Assembly: GCF_030733745.1 (NCBI RefSeq)
Contig: NZ_JASHIK010000002.1
Span: forward strand, 124,001-188,000
DNA: 64,000 nucleotides
Source of the DNA: Stappia sp. MMSF_3263
GTDB taxonomy: Bacteria; Pseudomonadota; Alphaproteobacteria; Rhizobiales; Stappiaceae
Direction of reading: 5' to 3'
This document shows positions 53,898-64,000 of this stretch, one piece after another. The translations under genes and the position numbers were made by a program. The stretch's first letter is position 1, and the number at the start of each line of letters is the position of its first letter. The notes beneath the pieces are model-generated. The model was not told where the DNA came from, did not search any database, and saw only the letters and a program-made list of their open reading frames with translations.

Positions 53898-54254
53898 GTG
53901 AAATATCTTTGGAGCGTCATTGCGCTTTCAATCGCGACGCCGGCGTTCGCGGTCGATCTTCTTTATGTTTCGGCAGACGGTCATCAATACAGATATTCAG
54001 ACAACAACAACGGTGCCGTTCTCCAGTCCGTGAACCCGGTTTCCCGCTTCAAGGGACAGGGCGCCGCGACGGAAATCGTCACCGGAACGGAAACCATCTA
54101 CCTTGGAAAATCATGCGATGCCTATTCCGAGTTTTTCGGAAGCGGCACCTGGGGATGGGCGAACGGGGGCTTCATCATTGACTTCCAGAAAGGGGCCGTG
54201 CGCTTCCCGCGCCAGGAAATCGACGTTCCAGGCGGTATGCACTGCCGGCTTTGA
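53898..54254 (+). CDS. Secreted hypothetical protein, GTG start
   Basis: The GTG at 53898 with AAAGGCGG upstream starts a clean signal peptide (V/M KYLWSVIALSIATPAFA) and 118 residues in all; the longer in-frame ATG at 53841 would bury it. The mature part has two cysteines (LGKSCDAYSEFFGSG and the C-terminal HCRL) and aromatic residues consistent with a small periplasmic beta fold. No family recognised. The next gene, 21 bases on, is also secreted. Confidence 0.7.
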   Translation: MKYLWSVIALSIATPAFAVDLLYVSADGHQYRYSDNNNGAVLQSVNPVSRFKGQGAATEIVTGTETIYLGKSCDAYSEFFGSGTWGWANGGFIIDFQKGAVRFPRQEIDVPGGMHCRL

Positions 54255-54275
54255 GGTCAACCCGCAGGAGGCAAC

Positions 54276-54668
54276 ATGACGATGACAGGCCGTGCAATCC
54301 GCCCTCTCCTCGCCGGTCTCGCGGCGGCGGGCTTTTGGTTTTTTGTCTCCGCCGCGCAGGCCGGCGAGGCGGACGTGCTTGCCGCGAAGGCAGAACAGGC
54401 GAGCGACGGCACCTGGCGGTTCGAGGTGACGGTGGCGCATGAGGACGAAGGCTGGGACCACTATGCCGACCTGTGGCAGGTGCTGGCACCGGATGGCACG
54501 GTGCTTGGCGAACGGGTGCTGGCCCATCCCCATGTGGAGGAACAACCCTTCACGCGCACGCTCAGCGGGGTGACGATCCCCGACGCGATACAGAGCGTCG
54601 AGATCCGGGCGCGCGACAGCGTCCACGGGTTCGGTGGCCGGAGCGTGATCGTGGCGCTTGCGCGCTAA
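54276..54668 (+). CDS. Secreted hypothetical protein
   Basis: 130 residues from the ATG at 54276 with AGGAGG upstream. A signal peptide (RPLLAGLAAAGFWFFVSAAQ) precedes a beta-rich domain with WRFEVTVAHEDEGWDHYADL and a C-terminal SVHGFGGRSVIVAL. A His-Asp-Glu-rich patch may bind metal. It follows the other secreted gene by 21 bases and is convergent with marC, eight bases from its end. Confidence 0.75.
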   Translation: MTMTGRAIRPLLAGLAAAGFWFFVSAAQAGEADVLAAKAEQASDGTWRFEVTVAHEDEGWDHYADLWQVLAPDGTVLGERVLAHPHVEEQPFTRTLSGVTIPDAIQSVEIRARDSVHGFGGRSVIVALAR

Positions 54669-54676
54669 AGACAGGC

Positions 54677-55309
54677 TCAGCCGGCGGCGATCATGGCGCG
54701 CACGCCGTCGGCGATGAACTGGATCGACAAGGCGGCGAGCAGCACTCCGAGAAGCCGAGTGATCACCACGGCGGCAGTGTCGCCCATCAGCCGCTCGATC
54801 CGGTCGGCGAGCAGGAACGAGACGAAACAGCTGCCGATGATCACCAGGATCACGCCGACAAGGCCGGCGAGCGAGAACGTGTCGGTGGCCTGGGACGACA
54901 GCAGGATGACCGCGCTGATTGCCGCCGGGCCCGCGATCAGGGGGATCGCCAGCGGGAAGACGGCAACGTCATGCAGCTCTTCCTGATGGGCCACGGCCTT
55001 TTCCGCCGTCTCCGACTTGCGCCGGTTGCGCTTCTCGAAAACCATCTCGATGGCGATGATCAGCAGCAGCAGCCCGCCGGCGATCTGGAACGCCGGCACG
55101 GAGATGCCAAGCACGCCCAGAACGCCCTTGCCGGCAAACAGAAAGAGGAAAAGGATGCCGCCGCCGATCAGCGTGGCGCGGATCGCGATGCGCTTGCGCG
55201 TCTGCGCGGTGGCCCCGGCCGTGACGGCCAGGAACATCGGCGCCAGCCCGACCGGATCGATGGTCACGAACAGCGTGGCGAAGGCATTGACGAGATAGTC
55301 CGGCACCAT
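54677..55309 (-). CDS. MarC family membrane protein
   Basis: 210 residues from the ATG at 55309. NAFATLFVTIDPVGLAPMFL and FPLAIPLIAGPAAISAVILL are the duplicated family signatures, with six membrane segments in two triplets around a charged cytoplasmic loop (FEKRNRRKSETAEK). MarC/UPF0056 proteins were once linked to multiple antibiotic resistance, later disputed; a relative exports small amino acids. It is a single gene here, near gyrA as in many alphaproteobacteria. Confidence 0.92.
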   Translation of the reverse strand: MVPDYLVNAFATLFVTIDPVGLAPMFLAVTAGATAQTRKRIAIRATLIGGGILFLFLFAGKGVLGVLGISVPAFQIAGGLLLLIIAIEMVFEKRNRRKSETAEKAVAHQEELHDVAVFPLAIPLIAGPAAISAVILLSSQATDTFSLAGLVGVILVIIGSCFVSFLLADRIERLMGDTAAVVITRLLGVLLAALSIQFIADGVRAMIAAG

Positions 55310-55528
55310 TTCGCAGCCCCCCGCACGACTCGGCTGCCCCCCTTATATCAACGAAAAGTCGCGCTGTCGGGCATAGCCGGCCACCCGCTTCCCCAAGTTT
55401 CCCCAAGGCGATATTCAAGGCATTGTTTTCACGAGGCTTTTTTACCCTTCAAACCGGTGTCATAATTTGGATGTGAACGCGGAATCGTCTATAAGTCGGG
55501 TTCAGATTCAACAAGTGCGAGAGATCCC

Positions 55529-58399
<2,871 letters not shown>

Positions 58400-58441
58400 G
58401 GCCAAGCCGACAGCCTGTCGGACGACGGAACACGAATATGA

Positions 58442-58473
58442 AAAGGGCGCGGAGAGAGATCTCCGCGCCCTTT
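58442..58473. terminator. Bidirectional intrinsic terminator
   Basis: AAAGGGCGCGGAGA, four bases, TCTCCGCGCCCTTT: a perfect 14-bp stem between the convergent gyrA and MFS genes. Confidence 0.85.
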
Positions 58474-58494
58474 CGTGTCATGACCGGCGGAGGC

Positions 58495-59691
58495 TCAGCC
58501 GGCCGCGCGAACGGCCCTTTCACGGGGAAGCCGCAGGCCGACAAGGACTGTCACGGCGAGGACCGCAAGCACCAGGGCGGCAAAGCGGAACGCATCGACA
58601 TAGCCGAACGCCTCCACCGCCGGCTGCATGGCAAGCGGCGAGGCGAACTGCCCCAGGAAGATGCTCGTCGTCATGGCGCCGCTCGCCAGCCCCCGCCGCG
58701 CCGCCGGCGCCGCATCGAGGGCGCCGGCGATGAAGCCGGGCAACACAAGGCCGAAACCGCCGCCGATGAGGGCAACCGCCGCGGCGATGGCGGGAAGCGA
58801 GGCCACGGCGGACAGAAGCAGAAAGCCCGCCCCCATCACCACAAAGCCAAGCGCCGGCGTGCCGCCCGGCCCCAGCCGCCGACGCAGGGCGCCGAAGGCG
58901 AAGGCCGCGCACCCGGCGGCCAGCGGCACCGTGGCGACGACGAGGCCGGCGGAAGCAGGCTCTTCATGCCCGATCCGGGCCAGATAGAAGGGAACCTGCG
59001 TCGGCACCACGTAGAACAGGACGAAGGTGGCGCCCGCGAGAAACACGAGAAAGGCCAGTTGCAGGACCCAGGGACCGGCGCCGGTCTCGTCCTCCTCAGA
59101 TCCGGCGAGGCGGACATCGCGCGGCCGGCGCGTTGTCGGAATGGCGCGCCACAGGAACGGCAGGTAGAGGAGCCCCACTCCATAGAGCGCGAAGACGAGG
59201 AACACATCCACCCCGGCAAGCCAGCCGGCGAAGGTGACGAAGACGAAGCCGCCGAAATTGGTCGCCGCCATCTGGTAGCCCATGAAGCGGCCGCGCGCGG
59301 CCCCCTCGAACAGGTCGCCAACCAGGGCCGCCTGCGCGGTCATCAGCATCGCCAGTGCCAGCCCGAGCAGCAGCCGGCTGGCAAGAAGCATGTGCAGATC
59401 GGGCAACATCAGGCCGGCGCTACCTGACAGGCCGAACAGCACCACCCCGGCCAGCAGGAACGGCCGGCGCCCGTAGCGGTCGACCGCCATTCCGGCAAAT
59501 GGCGCGAAGAGCGCCACCGTCAGTGACGGCGCTGTGACCAGCAGCCGGGTGAGGAGCGCAGCGTCGGGCGTTTCGGCGAACCAGGCCTCGATGCCCGGCA
59601 GTGCCGGGCTGATCGTGGCGTTGGAAAGGATCGTCAGCGACGCCGCCAAGAGCAGCGCCAGCGCCTGACGGTCGCGCAAGAGTTCCATCAT
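58495..59691 (-). CDS. MFS transporter in the SoxR-controlled operon
   Basis: The ATG at 59691 overlaps the stop of the FMN-reductase gene (ATGA); 398 residues with about twelve membrane segments. AGMAVDRYGRRPFLLAGVVL is MFS motif A, and the C-terminal half repeats it weakly (AALRRRLGPGG). It resembles drug or arabinose-type efflux proteins. Co-transcription with the reductase under a SoxR promoter suggests export of redox-cycling compounds such as phenazines or quinones; substrate inferred. Confidence 0.9.
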   Translation of the reverse strand: MMELLRDRQALALLLAASLTILSNATISPALPGIEAWFAETPDAALLTRLLVTAPSLTVALFAPFAGMAVDRYGRRPFLLAGVVLFGLSGSAGLMLPDLHMLLASRLLLGLALAMLMTAQAALVGDLFEGAARGRFMGYQMAATNFGGFVFVTFAGWLAGVDVFLVFALYGVGLLYLPFLWRAIPTTRRPRDVRLAGSEEDETGAGPWVLQLAFLVFLAGATFVLFYVVPTQVPFYLARIGHEEPASAGLVVATVPLAAGCAAFAFGALRRRLGPGGTPALGFVVMGAGFLLLSAVASLPAIAAAVALIGGGFGLVLPGFIAGALDAAPAARRGLASGAMTTSIFLGQFASPLAMQPAVEAFGYVDAFRFAALVLAVLAVTVLVGLRLPRERAVRAAG

Positions 59692-60269
59692 GCGGCCCTC
59701 TTTTCATAGGGTCGCCTTTCGCGCGCGACCCGCAAGGCCCCGGCCCACCAGGCAAGAGACGCCCCGAAAGTCGCCATGGCGGCATCGGCGCGGGCCGTCT
59801 CCTCCGCACTCGTCATCTCTCCGTCCTCGCCAAACCGGTCGAACGGCATGGCGAAGCTCACCGTGTCGCGCAGGGTCATCGCATGCAACTCGGCAAAGAC
59901 CGGGCGCAGCGTCTCGGAAGCGCGCAATCCGCCGGAAATGCCGCCATAGGAGATCAGCCCGACGGGGCGGGCCTGCCATTCGGCACTGGCGGCATCGATC
60001 AGCGTCTTCAGCGGGCCGGGGGCGGCGTGGTTGTATTCCGGCGTGACGACGACAAAGCCGTCGAGGCCGGACAGCCGCTCGCGCAGGCGCGCGGCCGCCG
60101 CCGCATCGCCGGTCTGCAGCGGCAGCAGGTCCGGATCGCGCGGGTCGATGCGGCGCAGGGAAAAGCCCTGCCCTTCCAGGCGGCGCGCGGCCCAGTCGGC
60201 GATCGTGTCGTTGAAGCGTTCCTCGCGAATGCTGCCCTGGATGAGGCCGATCCGAATCGGGGTGGTCAT
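59688..60269 (-). CDS. NADPH-dependent FMN reductase-like flavoprotein
   Basis: The ATG at 60269 with AAGGAG upstream gives 193 residues. RIGLIQGSIREERFNDTIAD carries the phosphate-binding GSxRxxR loop, and VVVTPEYNHAAPGPLKTLID the flavin-side motif of the ArsH/ChrR-type NADPH:FMN oxidoreductases. Such enzymes reduce quinones, azo dyes or chromate by two electrons, avoiding superoxide. It is the first gene of the operon whose promoter contains a SoxR box. Confidence 0.9.
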   Translation of the reverse strand: MTTPIRIGLIQGSIREERFNDTIADWAARRLEGQGFSLRRIDPRDPDLLPLQTGDAAAAARLRERLSGLDGFVVVTPEYNHAAPGPLKTLIDAASAEWQARPVGLISYGGISGGLRASETLRPVFAELHAMTLRDTVSFAMPFDRFGEDGEMTSAEETARADAAMATFGASLAWWAGALRVARERRPYEKRAA

Positions 60270-60303
60270 GGCTATCTCCTTGCCAAACGGGTCGATGGCC
60301 GCC

Positions 60304-60334
60304 ACCCTAAAGCCTCAACCATAGTTGAGGGCAA
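60304..60334 (-). promoter_or_regulatory. SoxR-type promoter and operator
   Basis: On the minus strand: TTGCCC (60334-60329), a 19-base spacer, TAGGGT (60309-60304). The spacer region holds CCTCAACCATAGTTGAGG (60313-60330, plus strand), an 18-bp dyad matching the E. coli SoxR box in length and outer bases. It should drive the reductase-MFS operon and lies 15 bases before the soxR start. Confidence 0.85.
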
Positions 60335-60344
60335 GGGCGATATT

Positions 60345-60812
60345 TTGGAAAAAGATCAGCAAAATCAATCACCGGAAAAATTTCTCACGGTCGGCATGCT
60401 GTCGCGCCGCAGCGGCGTGCCGGTTTCCGCCATCCATTTCTACGAGCGAAAGGGGCTGATCCGGTCGGAGCGGGACGCCTCGAACTATCGCCGGTTTCCG
60501 CGCTCGGTGCTGCGGGTGCTGGCGGTCATCAGGGTGGGACAAGGCGCCGGCATCCGGCTGGAGGAGATCCGCGAGCGGCTCGGCGATGCGGCCCGGTCCT
60601 CGACGCTGACGGCAAGCGACTGGGCGCGGATTTCAGCCGGCTGGGAAGACGACCTCAACGCCCGGATCGCGGCGCTGAGCCGGATGCGCGACCGGCTGAC
60701 CGGCTGCATCGGCTGCGGCTGCCTGTCGATGGCCTCATGCCCCAGCATCAATCCGGGCGACCGCGCGGCCGGCGACGGGCCGGGGGCCCCCGGCCTCGAC
60801 GGGCGGGTGTGA
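60345..60812 (+). CDS. soxR: Redox-sensitive activator SoxR, TTG start
   Basis: The TTG at 60345 follows AAGGG at proper distance and gives 155 residues; no earlier start has a site, and the next in-frame ATG would cut into the HTH. The winged HTH reads TVGMLSRRSGVPVSAIHFYE. Cys121, 124, 126 and 132 (GCIGCGCLSMASC) form CX2CXCX5C, the [2Fe-2S] ligand set that defines SoxR. As in most non-enteric bacteria there is no soxS; the target is the divergent reductase-MFS operon. Oxidation of the cluster turns it into an activator. Confidence 0.95.
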   Translation: MEKDQQNQSPEKFLTVGMLSRRSGVPVSAIHFYERKGLIRSERDASNYRRFPRSVLRVLAVIRVGQGAGIRLEEIRERLGDAARSSTLTASDWARISAGWEDDLNARIAALSRMRDRLTGCIGCGCLSMASCPSINPGDRAAGDGPGAPGLDGRV

Positions 60813-60851
60813 GGACACCGCCGGTTCAGGTCGGGCGCGGCGGGAGCAAGC

Positions 60852-61553
60852 CTATTTCAAAATGCAGCGGGTGCGCGGTGCCCAGATCATCACCTCGTCC
60901 CTCACCGCCTCCCAAAACCGGTCCGAGCAGGTGTATTCGAAACGTTCGCCGACCTTGGTGCGCCACAGGTGCCGTCCCTCGATCTCGCTCCGCCGCAAGG
61001 TGCAACGCTTGCCTTCCGTGGATGAAAGCGTGCCGCCACCCTTGCCGCCGTTTCCGCGCATCCAGACCTCGATGCCGTAACCTTTTGTGAAATCGGTCTC
61101 GGCGATGACAAGACAGTCGACCAGCGGCGGCGGCAGCAGGATGTAATGCTCGCCATGCTCCGTGCGCCCGGCGATTTCCACCGTGCTGTGGAGGTCGATC
61201 GGCAGGAAGCGATGCACACCAGGCTCGAGACCCTCCAGAAGGTTCCGGATTCTGGGCGCCAAGAAAATAAGCATTGTCAGGCTACCGAAGACGGCAGGAA
61301 TTTCGGTGGTTCCACCAAAAGGCGACCTGACAATCAATCTTGGGCGGAGTGGCAATGCATCAATTTCGGTCGCCGAGAGCAGATCCAGTGAAAGCCCTGC
61401 CTGTAGTGATGTCGGCATCTCCGGGTCGAAATGAAAACCCTTGAGAGTCCCTCCAACCTGCGACTTGCGCAGCACATAGGCGTCTTTTATCGGCCGGCGG
61501 CCGGCCAGGTTGATCACCTCGCCGGTCCGGTTCGTTTCGGAGCGGGACGCCAT
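60852..61553 (-). CDS. Imm11/DUF1629-like immunity-type protein
   Basis: 233 residues from the ATG at 61553. The core IRNLLEGLEPGVHRFLPIDL with IAETDFTKGYGIEVW resembles the Imm11 (DUF1629) family, immunity proteins of polymorphic toxin loci and predicted contact-dependent systems. Similarity is recalled by pattern, not searched. No toxin, VgrG, PAAR or Rhs gene is next to it, so it looks like an orphan. Its DNA is somewhat less GC-rich than ssb and uvrA. It ends 40 bases from the convergent soxR gene and is separated from ssb by 29 bases. Confidence 0.55.
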   Translation of the reverse strand: MASRSETNRTGEVINLAGRRPIKDAYVLRKSQVGGTLKGFHFDPEMPTSLQAGLSLDLLSATEIDALPLRPRLIVRSPFGGTTEIPAVFGSLTMLIFLAPRIRNLLEGLEPGVHRFLPIDLHSTVEIAGRTEHGEHYILLPPPLVDCLVIAETDFTKGYGIEVWMRGNGGKGGGTLSSTEGKRCTLRRSEIEGRHLWRTKVGERFEYTCSDRFWEAVRDEVMIWAPRTRCILK

Positions 61554-61582
61554 CGGTCCCGACCTTCCGCCAGCCGCCCCGC

Positions 61583-62155
61583 TCAGAACGGAATTTCGTC
61601 GTCCATGTCGCCCGGGCCGCCGAAGCCGCCACCCGAGGATCCGCCGCCGCCGGACCCGCCGCCCGAGCCGCCGCCAAAGCCACCACCGCCGGAACCGCCG
61701 CCATAGCCGCCGCCGGAACCTCCACCCGAGCCGCCGCCGTAACCGCCACCGCCGGACGGGCCGTCGTAACCGCCCTGCCCGCCGCCGCCGGCGCCGCCCT
61801 CGCCGCGCCCGTCAAGCATGGTCAGCGACGAGTTGAAGCCCTGCAGCACGATCTCGGTCGAATAGCGGTCCTGACCCGACTGGTCCTGCCATTTGCGGGT
61901 TTGCAGCTGGCCCTCGACATAGATCTTCGATCCCTTGCGCAGGTAGCTCTCGGCAACCTTGGCAAGGCCCTCGTTGAAGATCACCACCCGGTGCCACTCG
62001 GTGCGCTCCTTGCGCTCGCCCGAATTGCGGTCCTTCCAGGTCTCCGAGGTCGCCACGCGAAGGTTGACCACGGGGCGGCCGTCCTGCATCCGGCGAACCT
62101 CCGGGTCCGCTCCCAGATTGCCCACGAGGATCACCTTGTTGACGCTTCCCGACAT
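61583..62155 (-). CDS. ssb: Single-stranded DNA-binding protein
   Basis: The ATG at 62155 with AAGGAG upstream gives 190 residues. The OB fold spans about 1-115 ([60 protein letters not shown]). A long Gly/Ser-rich tail of about 60 residues follows, ending in the acidic tip DDEIPF that binds partner proteins. The tail DNA is a GC-rich near-repeat array. It binds ssDNA as a tetramer in replication and repair. Its leader holds two large stem-loops, and an SOS box lies about 300 bases upstream, shared with uvrA. Confidence 0.96.
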   Translation of the reverse strand: MSGSVNKVILVGNLGADPEVRRMQDGRPVVNLRVATSETWKDRNSGERKERTEWHRVVIFNEGLAKVAESYLRKGSKIYVEGQLQTRKWQDQSGQDRYSTEIVLQGFNSSLTMLDGRGEGGAGGGGQGGYDGPSGGGGYGGGSGGGSGGGYGGGSGGGGFGGGSGGGSGGGGSSGGGFGGPGDMDDEIPF

Positions 62156-62171
62156 CGTCGTCTCCTTGTTC

Positions 62172-62214
62172 GCCGGCCATGCCGGCCCTTTTCCGTCGGC
62201 CCGGCATGGCCGGC
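62172..62214 (-). promoter_or_regulatory. 14-bp stem-loop in the ssb leader next to its ribosome-binding site
   Basis: GCCGGCCATGCCGG (62172-62185) pairs perfectly with CCGGCATGGCCGGC (62201-62214) around a 15-base loop. In the ssb transcript it ends a few bases before the AAGGAG, so it could affect ribosome access. Confidence 0.6.
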
Positions 62215-62284
62215 CGTTTGATCGGTCTCGCCGGGCGGTGCCGGCGCTCATGTTCCTGTCGCCGGGTTGCCCCGGCCGTCCCGC

Positions 62285-62338
62285 CGACCTTAGCCCCGCA
62301 TGCGCGGCCGGCGAAAGGCCCGTGCGGGGCTAAGGTCG
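62285..62338. repeat. 16-bp perfect inverted repeat in the ssb-uvrA gap
   Basis: CGACCTTAGCCCCGCA (62285-62300) and TGCGGGGCTAAGGTCG (62323-62338), with a 22-base loop that itself has GGCC/GGCC arms. No T-run follows. It may be an mRNA structure in the ssb leader or a cruciform. Confidence 0.6.
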
Positions 62339-62360
62339 ATGGCCACGCGGATTTTGGCGC

Positions 62361-62369
62361 TTATCCACA
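62361..62369 (+). promoter_or_regulatory. Consensus DnaA box
   Basis: TTATCCACA, the exact E. coli consensus, stands alone in the ssb-uvrA gap. No cluster of boxes or AT-rich unwinding element is near, so this is not an origin; it may modulate transcription. Confidence 0.45.
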
Positions 62370-62450
62370 CTTGCGGGGACAAGTCCGGCGGACAGCGCCG
62401 CATGCAGCCGGCATTGCCGCCGGTTTCAGCCATCTTGCGGAACCATACAT

Positions 62451-62465
62451 GTTCCTGATATGTTC
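62451..62465 (+). promoter_or_regulatory. LexA (SOS) box, alphaproteobacterial type
   Basis: GTTCCTGATATGTTC is an exact GTTC-N7-GTTC direct repeat, the LexA site of alphaproteobacteria. It lies between the divergent ssb and uvrA genes, both known SOS members, and could control both. Confidence 0.8.
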
Positions 62466-62885
62466 ACGCAATCGGATTCGCCCCGGGACACGTAGAGAGC
62501 ACCGGGTCATCAACAGGACAAGGCCGGCTGTCGGCCGGCGCATCGGAAAAGCGGAAAACCGGCGGTTGCCGCCGCCGGCCGGGCTACCGATATGAGGCTC
62601 GGCGCGCGGGAGGCTGCGCGCCCGCAACAGGAACTGCCCGGGCTCCGGGGAGCGTCGCCGGCACGCATGGATGCGGGCCGGTCGGATTGCTCGAACGCGC
62701 GCCACGCGCCATGGAATCGACGGCGGCCGGCGCTTGTCGTAGAAGGTCATCAACGGCCTGCCGCGCCATTCAAGCCGGGGCGGCAGGCCAAGCAGGAAAT
62801 CAGTACGGCTTTGCAGGCCCGCGCCCTCCCGCGCGGGAGGCAGGCCACGCGCCGCAAGGCCGTCATCCAGGGACACCGCACGCAC
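62466..62885. other. Leader region upstream of uvrA
   Basis: About 420 bases between the SOS box and the uvrA ATG. It is GC-rich, with frames open on both strands but no ribosome-binding site or family similarity. A promoter closer to uvrA is not obvious. Confidence 0.4.
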
Positions 62886-64000
62886 ATGCCGAAGTCGCGT
62901 TCGACCTCAACGCCGCCCGCCTCCCCCGCTTCCGCCGCCGACCGGCGGGTGATCAGCGTGCGCGGCGCGCGCGAGCACAATCTGAAGAATGTCGATCTCG
63001 ACCTGCCGCGCGACGCACTGATCGTGATGACCGGTCTTTCGGGCTCGGGCAAGTCGTCGCTCGCCTTCGACACGATCTATGCGGAAGGCCAGCGACGCTA
63101 TGTCGAAAGCCTTTCGGCCTATGCGCGCCAGTTCCTGGAGATGATGCAGAAGCCCGACGTCGACCAGATCGACGGGCTGTCGCCGGCGATTTCCATCGAA
63201 CAGAAGACGACCTCGCGCAACCCGCGCTCCACCGTCGGCACGGTGACCGAGATCTACGATTACCTGCGCCTGCTGTTCGCGCGTATCGGCGTGCCCTATT
63301 CGCCGGCGACCGGCCTGCCGATCGAGAGCCAGACGGTGAGCCAGATGGTCGACCGGGTGCTGGCGCTGGAGGAAGGCACCCGGCTCTACCTGCTGGCGCC
63401 GGTGGTGCGCGGGCGCAAGGGCGAGTACCGCAAGGAACTGGCGGAGCTCATGAAAAAGGGCTTCCAGCGGGTCAAGATCGACGGCACCTTCCACGAGATC
63501 GCCGAGGCGCCGGCACTCGACAAGAAGCTGAAGCACGACATCGACGTGGTCGTCGACCGGATCGTGGTGCGCGAGGACATCGGCGGGCGTTTGGCGGATT
63601 CGCTGGAGACGGCGCTCGGCCTCGCCGACGGAATCGCGATTGCCGAATATGCCGACCGGCCGCTGCCCGAGCGCGACGCGGATGCGGTGCTGCAGAACCG
63701 CAACGAGACGCATGAGCGGATCACCTTCTCGCAGAAATTCGCCTGCCCGGTCTCCGGCTTCACCATTTCCGAGATCGAGCCGCGGCTGTTCTCCTTCAAC
63801 AACCCCTTCGGCGCCTGTCCGACCTGCGACGGGCTGGGCACGACGCTCGCCTTCGAGCCGGACATGGTGGTGCCGGACCAGACGCTGACCCTGCGCGAGG
63901 GCGCGGTGCTGCCCTGGGCCAAGACCGGCTCGACCTCGCCCTATTATGCCCAGACACTGGAGGCGATTTGCCGCCATTTCGACGCGTCGATGGCAACCCC
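62886..64000 (+). CDS. uvrA: Excinuclease ABC subunit A, N-terminal part (runs off window)
   Basis: The ATG at 62886 opens a frame that continues past the window end; 371 residues are visible. After a 20-residue Ser/Ala-rich leader, [20 protein letters not shown] and [20 protein letters not shown] (Walker A) are diagnostic. [19 protein letters not shown] and [20 protein letters not shown] follow, then the UvrB-binding region. The first zinc module reads [20 protein letters not shown] with [10 protein letters not shown], with Ser at the second cysteine position. It recognises DNA lesions with UvrB. SOS control is likely through the upstream LexA box. Confidence 0.96.
   Translation, partial: MPKSRSTSTPPASPASAADRRVISVRGAREHNLKNVDLDLPRDALIVMTGLSGSGKSSLAFDTIYAEGQRRYVESLSAYARQFLEMMQKPDVDQIDGLSPAISIEQKTTSRNPRSTVGTVTEIYDYLRLLFARIGVPYSPATGLPIESQTVSQMVDRVLALEEGTRLYLLAPVVRGRKGEYRKELAELMKKGFQRVKIDGTFHEIAEAPALDKKLKHDIDVVVDRIVVREDIGGRLADSLETALGLADGIAIAEYADRPLPERDADAVLQNRNETHERITFSQKFACPVSGFTISEIEPRLFSFNNPFGACPTCDGLGTTLAFEPDMVVPDQTLTLREGAVLPWAKTGSTSPYYAQTLEAICRHFDASMAT

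Noticed and set aside
61600-61800. Repetitive GC-rich array that could suggest a CRISPR or VNTR
   Set aside because: It encodes the Gly/Ser-rich tail of SSB in frame; units are irregular and there are no spacers.
62361-62369. Replication origin suggested by the DnaA box
   Set aside because: One box only, no AT-rich element, no dnaA/hemE-type neighbours.

Overview
The window reads as chromosomal DNA of a high-GC alphaproteobacterium, most likely in the Hyphomicrobiales (Rhizobiales), near Stappiaceae or related marine and soil lineages. The grounds are an ExoR-type Sel1 regulator, a GTTC-N7-GTTC SOS box between ssb and uvrA, a parE/gyrA/coaD/queA-tgt core gene set of rhizobial type, and a PilZ/GGDEF repertoire. 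Taxonomy is inference, because no rRNA is present. No tRNA, rRNA, CRISPR array or intact insertion sequence was recognised.

Region 1-7.6 kb is accessory and eroded. It holds the C-terminal 1.57 kb-residue part of a giant helical-repeat protein cut by the window edge. It also holds a DUF6616-type gene, a DNA-alkylation-repair pseudogene butted onto an IS5-type transposase relic, a LysE exporter behind a perfect palindrome, and a decayed Na+/H+ antiporter. Region 7.8-13.5 kb has three small regulator-linked blocks: MerR with an MFS exporter, TetR with GFA and DUF6958 genes, and an ASCH-like gene followed by a methyltransferase. Region 13.5-21.8 kb has a P-type ATPase, a LysR/choline-sulfatase/BCCT osmoprotectant locus and a dihydroceramide-desaturase-like enzyme. 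Region 22-28 kb holds a Cache protein overlapping a GGDEF-EAL protein, a lytic transglycosylase, a ParD-like/MetAP pair under a long palindrome, and a PilZ protein.

Region 28-40 kb is mostly core: tgt and queA (queuosine), a PACE efflux protein, exoR, parE, a DEAD-box helicase and a diguanylate cyclase. An AT-rich orphan gene and an overlooked 31-residue membrane protein lie within it. Region 40-48 kb is an almost complete SUF iron-sulphur operon on the minus strand (desulfurase, sufB, a secreted protein, sufC, sufD, sufS, sufT, sufA). Region 48-55 kb has a hydrolase, ppiB/ppiA/coaD, several small secreted or membrane proteins, a CDF transporter and MarC. Region 55-64 kb carries gyrA, a SoxR-controlled FMN-reductase/MFS operon with a textbook SoxR box, an orphan Imm11-like immunity gene, ssb, and the start of uvrA.

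Common threads are redox and Fe-S homeostasis (SUF, SoxR), DNA repair and topology (ssb, uvrA, gyrA, parE), c-di-GMP signalling (two GGDEF proteins and PilZ) and envelope or efflux functions. The best candidates for something undescribed are the edge-truncated giant protein, the AT-rich Cys-tailed orphan at 31.2-31.6 kb, the ParD-like/MetAP unit with its operator, the 31-residue protein at 33.2 kb and the structured ssb leader.
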